From NCBI RefSeq assembly GCF_964204645.1, contig NC_134028.1, forward strand, positions 14,683,263-14,747,262: DNA of 64,000 nt, written 5' to 3'. Numbering within the stretch: the stretch's first letter is position 1; each line of letters opens with the position of its first letter. The notes beneath the pieces are model-generated. The model was not told the DNA's origin. It searched no databases and saw only the letters and a program-made list of their open reading frames with translations. The position numbers and the translations under genes are program-made. Source of the DNA: Tubulanus polymorphus (lineage: Eukaryota > Nemertea > Palaeonemertea > Tubulaniformes > Tubulanidae). Positions 1-9,455 of the stretch are shown here, piece by piece.

Positions 1-3000
1 TATATCAATGACACACGACCAGTTCCATCTTTTTTTAGTTTTTGCATCCTGGAGCTGTTTTCATTGAAATGCATTGCTGCAATGTGGAGCCTAGAATGAT
101 ATTAAAATATGTTAATAGCATATTAGAATAGAATTAATAGCATAATTCAGTTTTGAGCTTTTGCCTGACCTTGAGAGGAGTCCTCTGTATGAAAACTGAA
201 GCATTTTCGGGGCAAAATGGTTGAAGACAGAATGTAAACATTCTAATTGGCTTGTCTGTCCATATGGTGACATTTTGGTGACCTTGTTCACTAATCTTGT
301 TCCTTTCAAAACTTCTTCAATCTTGTCACCTGCTGGCGTACCTAGACGATTAAATTGATAGATTACTTCCACATTTTTCTAAATCAGGATTGGGTATAGA
401 ACTATTCTATCTAGTACATGGTTTTCAATTAAATACCTGGTAACAACCACTTTTTCTGAGCCACATAAGGTTTGTGTTGACAATTGACGTGTACCCCCTG
501 AACATGTTCCACAGCTGAGAGCCATTTTTCTTGATTGATTCCTTATCGTCTTTCGGGGAAGACGAAACACACCAGTATAGATGATATTTTAATGATTTCA
601 CCCAGTCTTGAATGTCCACAAAGGCTTTGGTCTTCGCTAATTTCTCTAACTTTTTTGTTATACCTGAAATTATAGATTATTAGATTTTTCAAGCTATCCA
701 ACGATATAAAAAGTGATTGCTGAAAGACCCAAAATGTGAAGAAAAACTAAGAGGGTATTTGACATTTTGACTCAATTCTATGCGCAATTTTCGAAACTGA
801 TCTATCAATTCAATCAAATAGTTTTGAAAATCATAGATTTGAGTCAAATTTGTATTTTTGCATTTATAATTTATACAGACATTTATGCAAAGATTTTTTT
901 AACTTACTTTTGACAACGTGCCAGCAGTCATAATAGTGACTAACTTTCCATACTGTCCTTATCCATTTTCCAATCTGCAAATGCATATCTGATATAAATG
1001 CCTTTACCGGTATATTCCCTAATTCTGTTGTGCAGCGTTTTAGGCCCTCCAACTCCATGGCATTTGAGTTTTTAACTTCAGTTGACTAGAAAGGAATTGC
1101 GCAATATGGCATTTTTTATCAATGGCTATTAAAAAATAGATTTTAACTCACAACTTCAATCTGAAAACTTTTACGTCAGTATATCTACCTGCACTAGTTG
1201 CAGTGAAACAACTTTCTTCGCCTCGATGTCCATGATGGAGTAACTCCCAAATTTGGCAGAGTGTCCCATGGAGTCGCATCTCCCATCACCACCGAGTAAT
1301 CGCTCACCATTTAGACCATCCAAAATTGTTTTTCTGCTGACTTCCCAAACCCGGTTAATTGCTCCATGAAAGAAATTTCGTTGGTAGCGGAAAAAACGAT
1401 CTCGTTGAATGAATGGCAATATTTAGCAACCTGGAAAAAAATTATGTTCCCACTATCAAATTTCAACCATCGAAACAGAGGATATTAGGCCTAAATGAAT
1501 TTAGGACACAATTTTGAATATTTAACAATATCAGAAGTTCACATCTCTGGTGACTTACTCGAACAACCGTATAGATTTTGTTGGCCAGTTTCCAGTAAGC
1601 AAGATCATCGCACTTATCAAAATATTCAAAACTGGTTTCCCTGCAATATAATCCTGGTTCTGCCAACTACTCTGTTTCCAGCACAACTGGCATGTTGTTT
1701 GAACAACTAGTAATGTGCCTTTGGTTCTTTTCTCTATCTTGTTATAACCACCGCAAGAATTACAATGACGGAAAAGTTCAAATAGTTTATGCTCGAAAAC
1801 GATTACTTTAGCTTGTTTCCCATAATCTAGCTGGCTGTCATCTCTGAAAATTGGATAGATAGATCGTTGTAGGGTGGCACTAGTAATCATCAGCAATAAG
1901 CATTACCTGAGACATACTCATAAAAAAGTTACCTCATTTCATCAAAAATAATATTTTCTTCATCAGAATCATAGTTATTATCACTACCCGAGTCAGATTC
2001 AGATGGAATGTATTCATCATCAGAATCATTATCCTCAGACGAACTGCTATCAACAACAAAGGTCTTCCTGCTGCTTCCAAGGGGCCGACCTTTCCTCTTC
2101 ATATTTACCCCTGTGGCAATCGCTGAAATGCATGGTTGAAAACTTTAAAATAGTCTATAGGCCTAAATGAAATTTTTTTACTTTTTCATTATAAGTATTG
2201 ATATAGGATTGTGATCAAATCTGATAAGAAATTAGTCAATCATTGATTATATTGAAAATATTTCCTAAATGCAGTGCTTACTTTTTGTTGCAGGAGTTAT
2301 CTGAACCCCCCGTGAGGTTTGGCGTACTTTTTTGAATACATAAACAGGTTTTGTTTTGTACCTTACTACTACTTTCGGTTTTGCTGGTGTCTTAAGCGTC
2401 TGAATAGCTGAATTTATCAAAAGATCAATAATTAAACTTTTGCTCTGTGAAAAACCAGTATCAACAATGAAAAAGGCACTACTGAAAAAGATACTCACCT
2501 TTCGACACACAATCTGATGCACTTTGTATGCCAATTTCTTTAGATTTGGCGGCAATGTTGGACTCAACTAGGCAGTCCGGGTCTTGAAACGAAGATTCAT
2601 CATCGGGAATTACAGCTGAGGCTTTTTGAGGGTTCGCCACATTGTTAAATATTCTTTTTCTTTCTCTTTTTTTCATATGCAGCCCTGCCCTTTGGTCTGG
2701 GGGGTGAAAAAAGCATTTCGTCAGCTGAGTTTAATTGACTTGGCTGTACCGGCATATGAATTGTTGGTACAGCTCCTGACTTTAGCAGTAACCTGAATAA
2801 ATAAAACATTTTCTTCAGAAATCAGTTCATTTGGCAAAGCTCTCATAATGATATTATATGTTGCATTTTGATATTCATTTTGATTTGTGGCCTGTGCTAC
2901 CTATGACCTTTTAGGACAGCTATGTTTAATCTTGTTTTCAATAAATGGAGTAGTCTATTATTATAAGATAAAGATACTTTTCACTCAGTAATTCATAGAT

Positions 3001-3447
3001 TTAATATTGTGAAATGGTCCCTTTTTGTAGTACGATGCCTGCATATGATGAAAGCGCTATTATAGCTTTTTACAGGCCAGGTTGTCCGGGGACCATCTCA
3101 TCAAAATAATAAATCTTCAGTATCATCCAAATCCTATACTATACTCCTAAATCAGGAGGTTCCAGTCATATGGGCTGGAATTATTCATTTATATTTCAAG
3201 GGTTTTATTATGAAGCTTACTTTTTCGCGAATTTTGCGTCAAACATCATCTTATTTGCACAAGCTGTTTCTTCAAAATGATACCGACATAAGACCGAATA
3301 CCGGGTCGGCCCTGTCCAGTTTAAACGCTTCTAGCATACAAATTTCGTCCACATGGCCCTCGTCTTATCATCACTTGGCCAGTAGAATGTACTTGCTTTG
3401 TCAGCACTGCCATGACTGCACCCATAAGCGACACAGCGAAGTCCCAT
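1..3447 (-). pseudogene. THAP-domain plus DDE-like transposase-family gene, ten exons, 3' end off the window
   Basis: Ten exons with canonical GT/AG borders and matching phases can be traced on the minus strand: 3221-3447, 2499-2792, 2282-2407, 1933-2122, 1559-1843, 1189-1430, 908-1085, 437-663, 170-378 and <1-90. Exon 1 is a THAP zinc finger (MGLRCVAYGCSH, then MWTKF, LNW, CRYHF), followed in exon 2 by the usual AVPTI. Exon 4 is acidic and Ser/Asp rich. Exon 5 has a CNSCGG...CQLCW zinc-ribbon-like pair. Exons 6-7 carry GGDGRCDSMGHSAKFG and HYYDCWHVVK, the likely first acidic site and core of an RNase-H-like fold. Exons 9-10 end with NHFAPKM, FSYRGLLSR and MHFNEN, all family hallmarks. Three lesions: an in-frame TAG in the THAP finger, one extra base in an A7 run of exon 2 (2667-2673), and one extra base in a T6 run of exon 6 (near 1391-1396). 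The family is common in aquatic invertebrates and fish and is usually left uncharacterised; transposase ancestry is inferred. Confidence 0.75.
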
Positions 3448-3736
3448 TTTGGAAAAGTAAACATGTAAATAATCATTTGTATAGATGAACGCTGAGACAA
3501 AAGACTTCCTGGTACATGTAGTGACGTCACGCACTTGAGAATTCCGGAAATTGCCGATGTTTGTTTGCGGAAACTAGTTCAACACACCGCAAGAAAATGC
3601 AGTTACTTAAGTACTATTTTATAGATTTTATTAATAGATCTATGACTTTTAGAGCAAAAAACCTTTACAAATCCGTATTCTATATATTTTTTCCAAGGAA
3701 ATTATGCCAGAATAAAATATCTGTCAGTTACCCTTT
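3448..3736. other. Intergenic, nothing recognised
   Basis: Upstream of the THAP exon start. No core promoter motif or open frame with family resemblance is evident. The segment becomes repeat-derived at its right edge. Confidence 0.4.
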
Positions 3737-4123
3737 AAAATTAGTTTTTAAAAACCGCGACAGAATGTGCAATCTTTGGGTAATAAATTTGTTAATTTAT
3801 GCTTGAATTGATAATTGATGTGACAAGAAACGTGCGGTAGATTTCGGATAGAGGACTTAGAAAAACATGTCGGCTCTTTGAATGGGGCTCAATTTTCGAT
3901 GTTTACGGCCCGACAGTGCTTTTGTAACGATAATTTTTCAAAATACGCACGGGGTATTTGTAGATCGAAGTGAGCTGAATGATATCAGATGGATTCTATC
4001 GACAACAGCGTCAAGGTAACAAAGCCTTTGTTCTTTTAGTAAAAAAAGTGTGGAAGAAAATAATAATAATAATAATCACGCGGATATCAATAGGGTTTTC
4101 TGTGAAATAACAGAAAACCCTAA
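3737..4123 (+). mobile_element. 3' part of Helitron-like hairpin-ended repeat (copy C)
   Basis: Matches the last ~390 bases of the copy at 33038-35282, starting around TTAAAAACCGCGACAGAATG and ending in a (TAA)n stretch. The 3' end is a perfect hairpin, AGGGTTTTCTGT facing ACAGAAAACCCT, closing on CTAA. The bases after CTAA are TAATAA, then immediately the 5' end of another element copy. The 5' portion present in the complete copy is absent. Confidence 0.7.
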
Positions 4124-4129
4124 TAATAA

Positions 4130-4630
4130 ATATAGCTGCAAAGCAGCGAAAACGGGTTTTCTGGATGCATGCGATCGAAAGGAAAAATTAATTACCGGGT
4201 ATTCGATGGAAAAAATAAAATGAGATGATTTGGATATTATCGGAGCAATCCTCTTTTTGGTTGAATGGTCTAACCCCAGTATAGTCCCCGTGATTTGGAA
4301 ATTCTCGGAGCCCTCCTTTATTTACTTACTAAATGACGTCACAAACTGTTATTTCGCCGGTGCTTGTTGTCTAACAATTCAATTCTTTATTTACAGTAAC
4401 CTAATAAGTAATTTTAAGTTTCAAATAGGATGGAAAGTATATTCAGACAATCTGTTGGTTCAGAGAGACCGTTATTACAGTATCAATTTATACATTTCGT
4501 TTCGAAGATGTCAGTTGCCGAATCTGAATGAAGATGAATTTTATTTGACGAAATCGGCGGAAAATATATAATAATAATAATAATCAACAGAATTTCAAGA
4601 GGGTTTTCGACGAAAGTCAGAAAACGCTAA
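4130..4630 (+). mobile_element. Short Helitron-like element (copy D) joined head-to-tail to copy C
   Basis: Begins with ATATAGCTGCAAAGCAGC then AACGGGTTTTCT, the 5' end seen at 33038 and, inverted, at 49706 and 58406. It ends in a diverged hairpin (AGGGTTTTCGACGAAAGTCAGAAAACGCTAA split by its loop), on the same CTAA pattern. The ~440-bp interior differs from the 2.2-kb copy, so it looks like a non-autonomous derivative sharing only the termini. No coding sequence is recognised. Confidence 0.6.
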
Positions 4631-5026
4631 TAATAAGAAACACGCGAATCTCAATAGGGTTTTCTGTGATGTAACAGAAAACCCTAATAATAAGAAACAC
4701 GCGAATCTCAATAGGGTTTTCTGTGATGTAACAGAAAACCCTAATAATAATAATAAGAAACACGCGAATCTCAATAGGGTTTTCTGTGATGTAACAGAAA
4801 ACCTTAATAATAAACACGCGAATCTCAATAGGGTTTTCTGTGATGTAACAGAAAACCCTAATAATAAGAAACACGCGAATCTCAATAGGGTTTTCTGTGA
4901 TGTAACAGAAAACCCTAATAAGAAGAAACACGCGAATCTCAATAGGGTTTTCTGTGATGTAACAGAAAACCCTAATAATCACGCGGATATCAATAGGGTT
5001 TTCTGTGAAATAACAGAAAACCCTAA
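4631..5026 (+). repeat. Tandem array of seven Helitron-like 3' ends
   Basis: Seven near-identical units follow each other: TAATAAGAAACACGCG, then AATCTCAAT, then the hairpin AGGGTTTTCTGT/ACAGAAAACCCT. Hairpins start at 4656, 4713, 4776, 4830, 4887, 4944 and 4995, so the spacing is 57, 63, 54, 57, 57 and 51. Every spacing is a multiple of three because the length changes are in the TAA linker. That keeps two minus-strand frames open across the array, but the resulting peptides are repeat translations and not credible genes. The last unit uses the variant GGATATC / GAAATAA found at 4091 in copy C. Confidence 0.85.
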
Positions 5027-5028
5027 TA

Positions 5029-5030
<2 letters not shown>

Positions 5031-5094
<64 letters not shown>
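5031..5094. repeat. (TA)n microsatellite
   Basis: About 30 uninterrupted TA units follow directly after the 3'-end array, with ATACAT as a transition. Confidence 0.95.
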
Positions 5095-5100
<6 letters not shown>

Positions 5101-5120
5101 GGGGGTTTTAAGTATTTAGG

Positions 5121-5183
5121 TATCTAATACGTATCTAATACGCATCTAATACGTATTAAGGTGTCTAATACGTATCTAATACA
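5121..5183. repeat. TCTAATACG short tandem repeat
   Basis: Five or six degenerate copies of a TCTAATACG-type unit (TATCTAATACG, CATCTAATACG, TGTCTAATACG). They overlap the 3' end of the ATPase fragment, so this may be the eroded edge of the virus-like block. Confidence 0.7.
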
Positions 5184-5569
5184 TAAATGCTTAAAATACC
5201 GCATTTTATAAATTTATATTCATAAGGAAATTGTAGTCTCAGTAATAATTTTGAACCTTTATTACTTTTAAATTCATTCATATATTCATCATGTAATTCA
5301 GTAGGTATAATTTGATTTTCTTCCAGAGATTGTTGCATTGATTTTCTATCTTTAATGTAGAATAAAACTAGAAATCTAATGTTTTCTCTAAAATCTTTAA
5401 CAATGGAATAATATTTTTTATTTAAAACCCATTTTGTTATCCCAAAATGTCTCCCCCGAGCTAAATAACATAACTCGCTTTCTCTAACTTTTAAATCATG
5501 TAAATTTGCACAATCATCTATAATGAATAATGTATTTGATCCTTTATAAATATCAATTGCAATTTTCAT
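5165..5569 (-). pseudogene. C-terminal fragment of Polinton-type packaging ATPase
   Basis: A 134-aa frame with the Walker B-like TLFIIDD, then LARGRHFGITKW and FYIKDR. This order is that of FtsK/HerA-type DNA-packaging ATPases of Polinton/Maverick and related dsDNA virus-like elements, which pump DNA into the capsid. The N-terminal half with the Walker A loop is absent: the frame begins only about 15 residues before Walker B. Its ATG overlaps the stop of the integrase tail, so the two appear joined by a deletion. The gene would be non-functional. The family match rests on motif order only. Confidence 0.6.
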
Positions 5570-6761
5570 GGTTTAGTTAGTATTATCTTTTTGATCTTAA
5601 ATATTTCTTCAGTAAAATTTGGAGTATAACCTTTATAAAATGTTTTTCGATATTTAAATATTCCTATTTTAAATTTAGTTTCTCCAAAATTCATCCTCCC
5701 CGGCAGGGATTCGAACCTGATGGCATCGAGATTGCCACGGCAAGAAACCCTGCCATAATCGACCGTGTGCGCAGATACATGCGCAGTTCAGATGATGTGA
5801 TTTTTAGCCAATCAGAAATCCCGTTTTATTTTAGCCCGGGTTTTCCCATTTATAGTTCTTCCTTGAAATTTGCCTCAACGATTATACAACAAGCAATCTG
5901 ATTGGTGCCGCCAGTTTTCGTTCGGAAAGCTGCGCATGTACCTGCGCACACGGTCTACTGATGCAGGGGTTCGTGCCGTGGCTGAGTGTAGCGATGCCAT
6001 CAGGTTCGAGTCCCTGCAGAGGGAGGATGTCCAAAATTATGCGGTACAAACGCGCCATATAAATTATTCCAAACTATTTCTGAATTTTCTTTCTTTCTAG
6101 CTTGTATAGGTTTCATACCAATACTTGAATGTTTAGAATTATTTTAACCTTTCACTAAATCATCTAACACATCGATATATTGATATCTTTCATTAGCAGT
6201 TAAATATTTCCACATTCTAGTTTTAAATGTTTTTTTAAATCTTTCTATAATAGATACTTTTTTATCTGAATGCGTTGAAAAATAATCTACATCGTTTTCG
6301 GATGATAATGTTTTAAAATGTTTATTATAAAATTCCTTACCTTCATCAAATTGTATCTTACCTGGAATAGCTTCTTAAAATATTGATTTAAAAGCATTTG
6401 TTACTTCTATACCAGTTTTATTTTTGATTGGAATTGACCATGCGTATCTGCTGAATATATCTATAACATTTAATATCCAAAAATATCCTTTATTATGTTC
6501 TTCTAAGTTCTTCATGTCAATCAAATCTGCTTGCCATTGTTGATCAATAAATGAAACTATAACTTTTCTTGTTAAATAATTTTTATCCATTTTCTTATGG
6601 ATTTGATATGTGGGTTGATTTTGTAACCATAATTTTAATTCATTATATTTTATATTTTCATTATCAGATTTAATTTTATCCCATAATTCTGAAACACTAG
6701 AATATGATACTTCACTCTCTGGGTTATAATATAAATCTCTTAAATATTGTTCTTTTTTCAT
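5566..6761 (-). pseudogene. Retroviral-type integrase of Polinton-like element (block 1), split by an insertion
   Basis: The first part (6375-6761) has a helical N-terminus, then QWQADLID (first catalytic Asp) and NVIDIFSRYAW. After an in-frame TAA come FDEGKEFYN (second Asp) and IIERF (Glu), completing a D,D,E rve core. A second TAA lies just before NNSKHSSIG. The frame reaches 6038, is cut by the element at 5692-6029, and resumes at 5691 in a chromo-like tail (FYKGYTPNFTEEIF). The tail stops early, at the ATPase junction. Such integrases insert Polintons with short target duplications. Two stops, an insertion and a lost C-terminus make this a dead copy. Confidence 0.75.
5692..6029. mobile_element. 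338-bp terminal-inverted-repeat element with tRNA-like arms, in the integrase
   Basis: Flanked by a perfect 9-bp duplication TCCAAAATT (5683-5691 and 6030-6038). Ends are CATCCTCCC and its complement, and the two arms pair for about 100 bp. Within each arm, reading outward, is a tRNA-like stretch: GCCGTGGCTGAGTG (A-box-like) then GATGCCATCAGGTTCGA and TCCCTGC (B-box-like). The inner part of each arm has TGCGCACACGGTC and CCAATCAGA. A 9-bp duplication with long inverted repeats fits a Mutator-like (MULE) MITE best; hAT would give 8. No coding capacity. A diverged fragment of the family is at 50620-50795. Confidence 0.8.
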
Positions 6762-6767
6762 CTTATT

Positions 6768-7126
6768 TTAATCCATAAATAATAATTTAGATTTAGTTTC
6801 AATGATTTTATCATTTGACTTATTTTCTGGTATAATAGGTTTATCATCGGAATCATTATTGTTATTAAATTTAGATTTATATATTACACCAGAGAATATA
6901 ATAACTGTGATTAACCCAATTGTAATATATAAGTAATTATTTCTTCCAGTATTAGAAGAATTAGATGGATTATCATTCGAATCAATATCAGATAATTTCT
7001 GTGATTCATTTATATCAGTTAATTACTTTTTCTTAGCTCTTTTTAATTCTGCAGATCTTTTACCCAATTCCCTTGCCCATTTAATTTGTTTTTCGGATCT
7101 AGGTTTCTTCTTAATATCATAACTCA
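6768..7126 (-). pseudogene. Small basic plus single-membrane-span protein of the virus-like element
   Basis: Starts MSYDIKKKPRSEKQIKW and continues basic (GKRSAELKRAKKK) to an in-frame TAA at about codon 35. The same frame then continues through an acidic Ser/Asn-rich spacer into one membrane helix (YLYITIGLITVIIFSGVIY) and a short polar tail. The single stop suggests one original ~118-aa gene. It sits a few bases upstream of the integrase start on the same strand. The KPRSEKQ-type opening is seen in small Polinton proteins, from memory of the group; function unknown. Confidence 0.5.
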
Positions 7127-7132
7127 TTTATT

Positions 7133-7501
7133 TTAGTTAATTGTTGTTCTGATTCTCTCTGTTTCGCCGTGTGGGTGTCGTACGGCACCATCCGTTTCGT
7201 TCTTACCTGATTTATATTCTATAGGTTTGATATTCGAAAATGTTATGACACCAGTAGAGATTAATGTCATAACCGATCCTAATTGAAATGAAGTGTATCC
7301 AACCCATTTTTGTAATTCATTCATAACTAAGTCGTCATTTTTTAAATCAATATATAATTTATTTTCATCGATAATTGACATTAACCGGTTACATAATTTT
7401 GAATAACATTTGACAATACCATCAAAAATAGAATCATTTATTCTAGCTAATCTAGCTTCTTCATATATTTTGAAATGTTTGATTACTTCATCTGGTTTCA
7501 T
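7133..7501 (-). CDS. Hypothetical protein of virus-like block 1
   Basis: 122 aa, mostly helical in character (EVIKHFKIYEEARLARIND, then NDDLVMNELQKWVGY). A moderately hydrophobic stretch follows (FQLGSVMTLISTGVITF), possibly a membrane or packing helix, before a polar tail. Lies between two other small genes on the same strand with only a few bases between them, consistent with a compact virus-like gene cluster. No family recognised. Confidence 0.45.
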   Translation of the reverse strand: MKPDEVIKHFKIYEEARLARINDSIFDGIVKCYSKLCNRLMSIIDENKLYIDLKNDDLVMNELQKWVGYTSFQLGSVMTLISTGVITFSNIKPIEYKSGKNETDGAVRHPHGETERIRTTIN

Positions 7502-7543
7502 ATTATCTAATTCTTGAAAAGTTATAATTTTCCCAATAAACTC

Positions 7544-7726
7544 TTAAGATTTTCCACCAGCAATCAATAGTTCAAGATGGTGCTTACATGTTAAATAGTA
7601 TTCAAAATCAATATTATTATCAACTTCAGCACAATTAGTAACAACTGTATCATTATTATCTGTAATACCTAAATCCTCAATTGTCTTTTCAATATCGGTA
7701 TTATTCTTATTAGATTTCTTTGGCAT
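7544..7726 (-). CDS. Hypothetical 60-aa acidic protein of virus-like block 1
   Basis: Opens MPKKSNKNNTDIEKTIEDLG and is Asp/Asn rich, ending in TCKHHLELLIAGGKS. Same strand and tight spacing as its neighbours. May be complete, or the N-terminus of a longer protein whose frame was lost near 7540. No domain seen. Confidence 0.35.
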   Translation of the reverse strand: MPKKSNKNNTDIEKTIEDLGITDNNDTVVTNCAEVDNNIDFEYYLTCKHHLELLIAGGKS

Positions 7727-8047
7727 TTATATTAGAGAAAAAGCGAAAAAATATTATACTTATTCTTCAAATGAAACTAGTAACTCTTTAGTTAATACTA
7801 GCTTAGTTAAGTTAAAGAATTCTAGTATTAACTAGATTTGAATAGCTATTTGAAGATAAAGAATTTCTATTCAATTCTATTCAAAATATAAAGTATTCTC
7901 TTTTGAAAAGAAATAATCGATTTTGAATACAAATAAAAATAATGGCTAGTTGAAGATATGAAATTTTTAATATATTTTATTTAAATTTGGATTTAGATTA
8001 TCTCACTTCTTTGGTCTATCTATAGGAGCAATTACTATAACTGTCCA
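7727..8047. other. Non-coding AT-rich gap with a 13-bp perfect inverted repeat
   Basis: TAGTTAATACTAG (7789-7801) faces CTAGTATTAACTA (7822-7834) across a 20-base loop. It lies just upstream of the leftward gene cluster and could be a terminator, promoter structure or remnant of an element end. Nothing else recognised. Confidence 0.45.
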
Positions 8048-8072
8048 GATAAGTCATTTCGGATCCTCGATA
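8048..8072. repeat. 25-bp direct repeat, left of HNH gene
   Basis: GATAAGTCATTTCGGATCC(C/T)-type sequence; matches 8806-8830 with one mismatch. Confidence 0.8.
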
Positions 8073-8103
8073 ATAAATCATATTCCATAATTGTATAAAT
8101 CTT

Positions 8104-8705
8104 TCAGCTTTGATTATTTGATAATTCATTATCAATTTTATCACGTTTAATTCTATTTTCTATTTTCGATAAAGGTTGAATATTCTTCCAATTACATATT
8201 GTTTTTATTTCAGATTCATTTTCTATTGATGATAATGGGATAACATGATCTAACTCCCAATATTCTCCATGATTCTCAAATTTCATGTTATTATCGAACT
8301 GATATTCTATCCATGCATAAAAAAAGTCTATAGAACACCCTAAATAACCAATTGATCTATCAGATTTTATATAATTTTTGAAAACTCTGTTCAAACTAGT
8401 TCTGTTAGTATGCTTTAATTTGAATAATGGATCTGAATTATATTTTACTTTTTGGTAATTATTGATATGTTCACGGTTATCTTTTATCCATTCTCTCATG
8501 TATTCTGGGTTATTTTCTCGATATAGTGCATTATTTTGTTTCCAACATGTTTTACAAATATTTTGTAAACCATCTTTGTAAAACTTTTGTTTATAATATT
8601 CTGAAGATTGTTTATTTATTCACACTTAGAACATATGTTATGATAAATATTTATAACACCAGCGTTATTTGTAATATTAATGATTTGTGGCTGTTTACTT
8701 TCCAT
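8104..8705 (-). pseudogene. HNH endonuclease with N-terminal zinc-binding motif, one frameshift
   Basis: The C-terminal 131 aa hold the HNH core: EYWELDHVIPLSS, then WKNIQPLSKIENRIKRDKI, with the D-H pair, Asn and His/Asn-type positions of the family. Upstream are two cysteine pairs (CSKC and CKTC) with EYYKQKFYKDGL between them, the pattern of the CxxC...CxxC...HNH proteins of phages, large DNA viruses and mobile elements. The ATG at 8705 is followed by the first CSKC, then a TAA and a one-base frame change near 8620 before the second pair. Such enzymes cut DNA and often drive homing. Near-identical 25-bp direct repeats flank the gene. Confidence 0.7.
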
Positions 8706-8805
8706 TTACAATATATGAATTTTTTATTTTATTTGAAATCTATTTGATAATTTCCGTCTGTTCGTCCTCGACTTACGTCATCCTTTTTCATTCCTCGCTA
8801 CTTTT

Positions 8806-8830
8806 GATAAGTCATTTCGGATCCTTGATA
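8806..8830. repeat. 25-bp direct repeat, right of HNH gene
   Basis: Second copy of the 25-bp direct repeat. The pair encloses the HNH gene in an interval of about 0.75 kb. Confidence 0.8.
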
Positions 8831-8859
8831 TCAAAAACATACCAGTTGCAATGTCCAAG

Positions 8860-9077
8860 GCGGGCATTTAGGCCCGTTTTTGATCAGTGCGCATGCGCCA
8901 ATCATAATTTTATATTCATTCTAAAAAATTGAAACGACCGAACATAGAACATTCACACGCATGCGTACTGAGCAAAAGCGGGCATTTAGGCCCGTTTTTT
9001 ATCAGTGCGCATGCGCCAATCATAATTATATATTCATTCTATAGAATTGAAACGACCGAACATAGAACATTCACCAA
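8860..9077. repeat. 118-bp tandem duplication with internal inverted repeats
   Basis: The unit starting GCGGGCATTTAGGCCCG is followed by CAGTGCGCATGCGCC and later GAAACGACCGAACATAGAAC. It recurs 118 bases later with a few changes; the second copy is cut off after about 98 bases. Inside the first unit GCGCATGCGC...CGCATGCGTACTGAG and the GGGC/GCCC ends pair in inverted orientation, so the duplicated unit may be a very small foldback element. Confidence 0.7.
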
Positions 9078-9161
9078 GCAGATTTACACAATACATATAC
9101 AGGTATGTTCGGCCGTTGTATTGGCAAAATTTATAGTTTCAACTAATACATCATTTTATTT

Positions 9162-9452
9162 CTATAATTCCAACCAGGACTCTTCAATTTCAGGATTGTT
9201 TCCAATCATTTCTTCAATTTCTGGCACATATCTGACTACTTCACTAAATGACAAACTTAATAATTGGAATCTTTTATACTTAAATAATCTACCTACGCTT
9301 CTTAATTTTCTTTCATGCCTGGAACTAATACTTATATTTCTTTTTACCCAAGAAGCCCAAGAAATCCCCGCAGTTTGTTTATTAAACATTAAAAAACCCC
9401 TATTTAAATAATCCCCGAAAATGATATTGTCCCATAAATGTTTCGCTTTTTT
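9162..9452 (-). CDS. Unrecognised protein fragment at the edge of virus-like block 1
   Basis: An open frame of about 95 codons reading through HLWDNIIFGDYLNRG, NKQTAGISWASWVKRN, RHERKLRSVGRLFKYKRF and SEVVRYVPEIEEMI. The dense aromatic and basic pattern looks like real protein rather than random AT-rich sequence. It ends on a stop after WLEL. I cannot assign a family. Its orientation matches the integrase cluster, so it may be another element gene. Confidence 0.35.
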   Translation of the reverse strand, partial: KKAKHLWDNIIFGDYLNRGFLMFNKQTAGISWASWVKRNISISSRHERKLRSVGRLFKYKRFQLLSLSFSEVVRYVPEIEEMIGNNPEIEESWLEL

Positions 9453-9455
9453 AAA

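Noticed and set aside
4631-5026. CRISPR-like array of repeats
   Set aside because: There are no unique spacers: the whole unit including the linker repeats, and the sequence is a transposon end found elsewhere in the window.
4595-5036. Long minus-strand frames (115 and 139 codons) coding repeat proteins
   Set aside because: They are translations of the 57-bp array, open only because the spacings are multiples of three.
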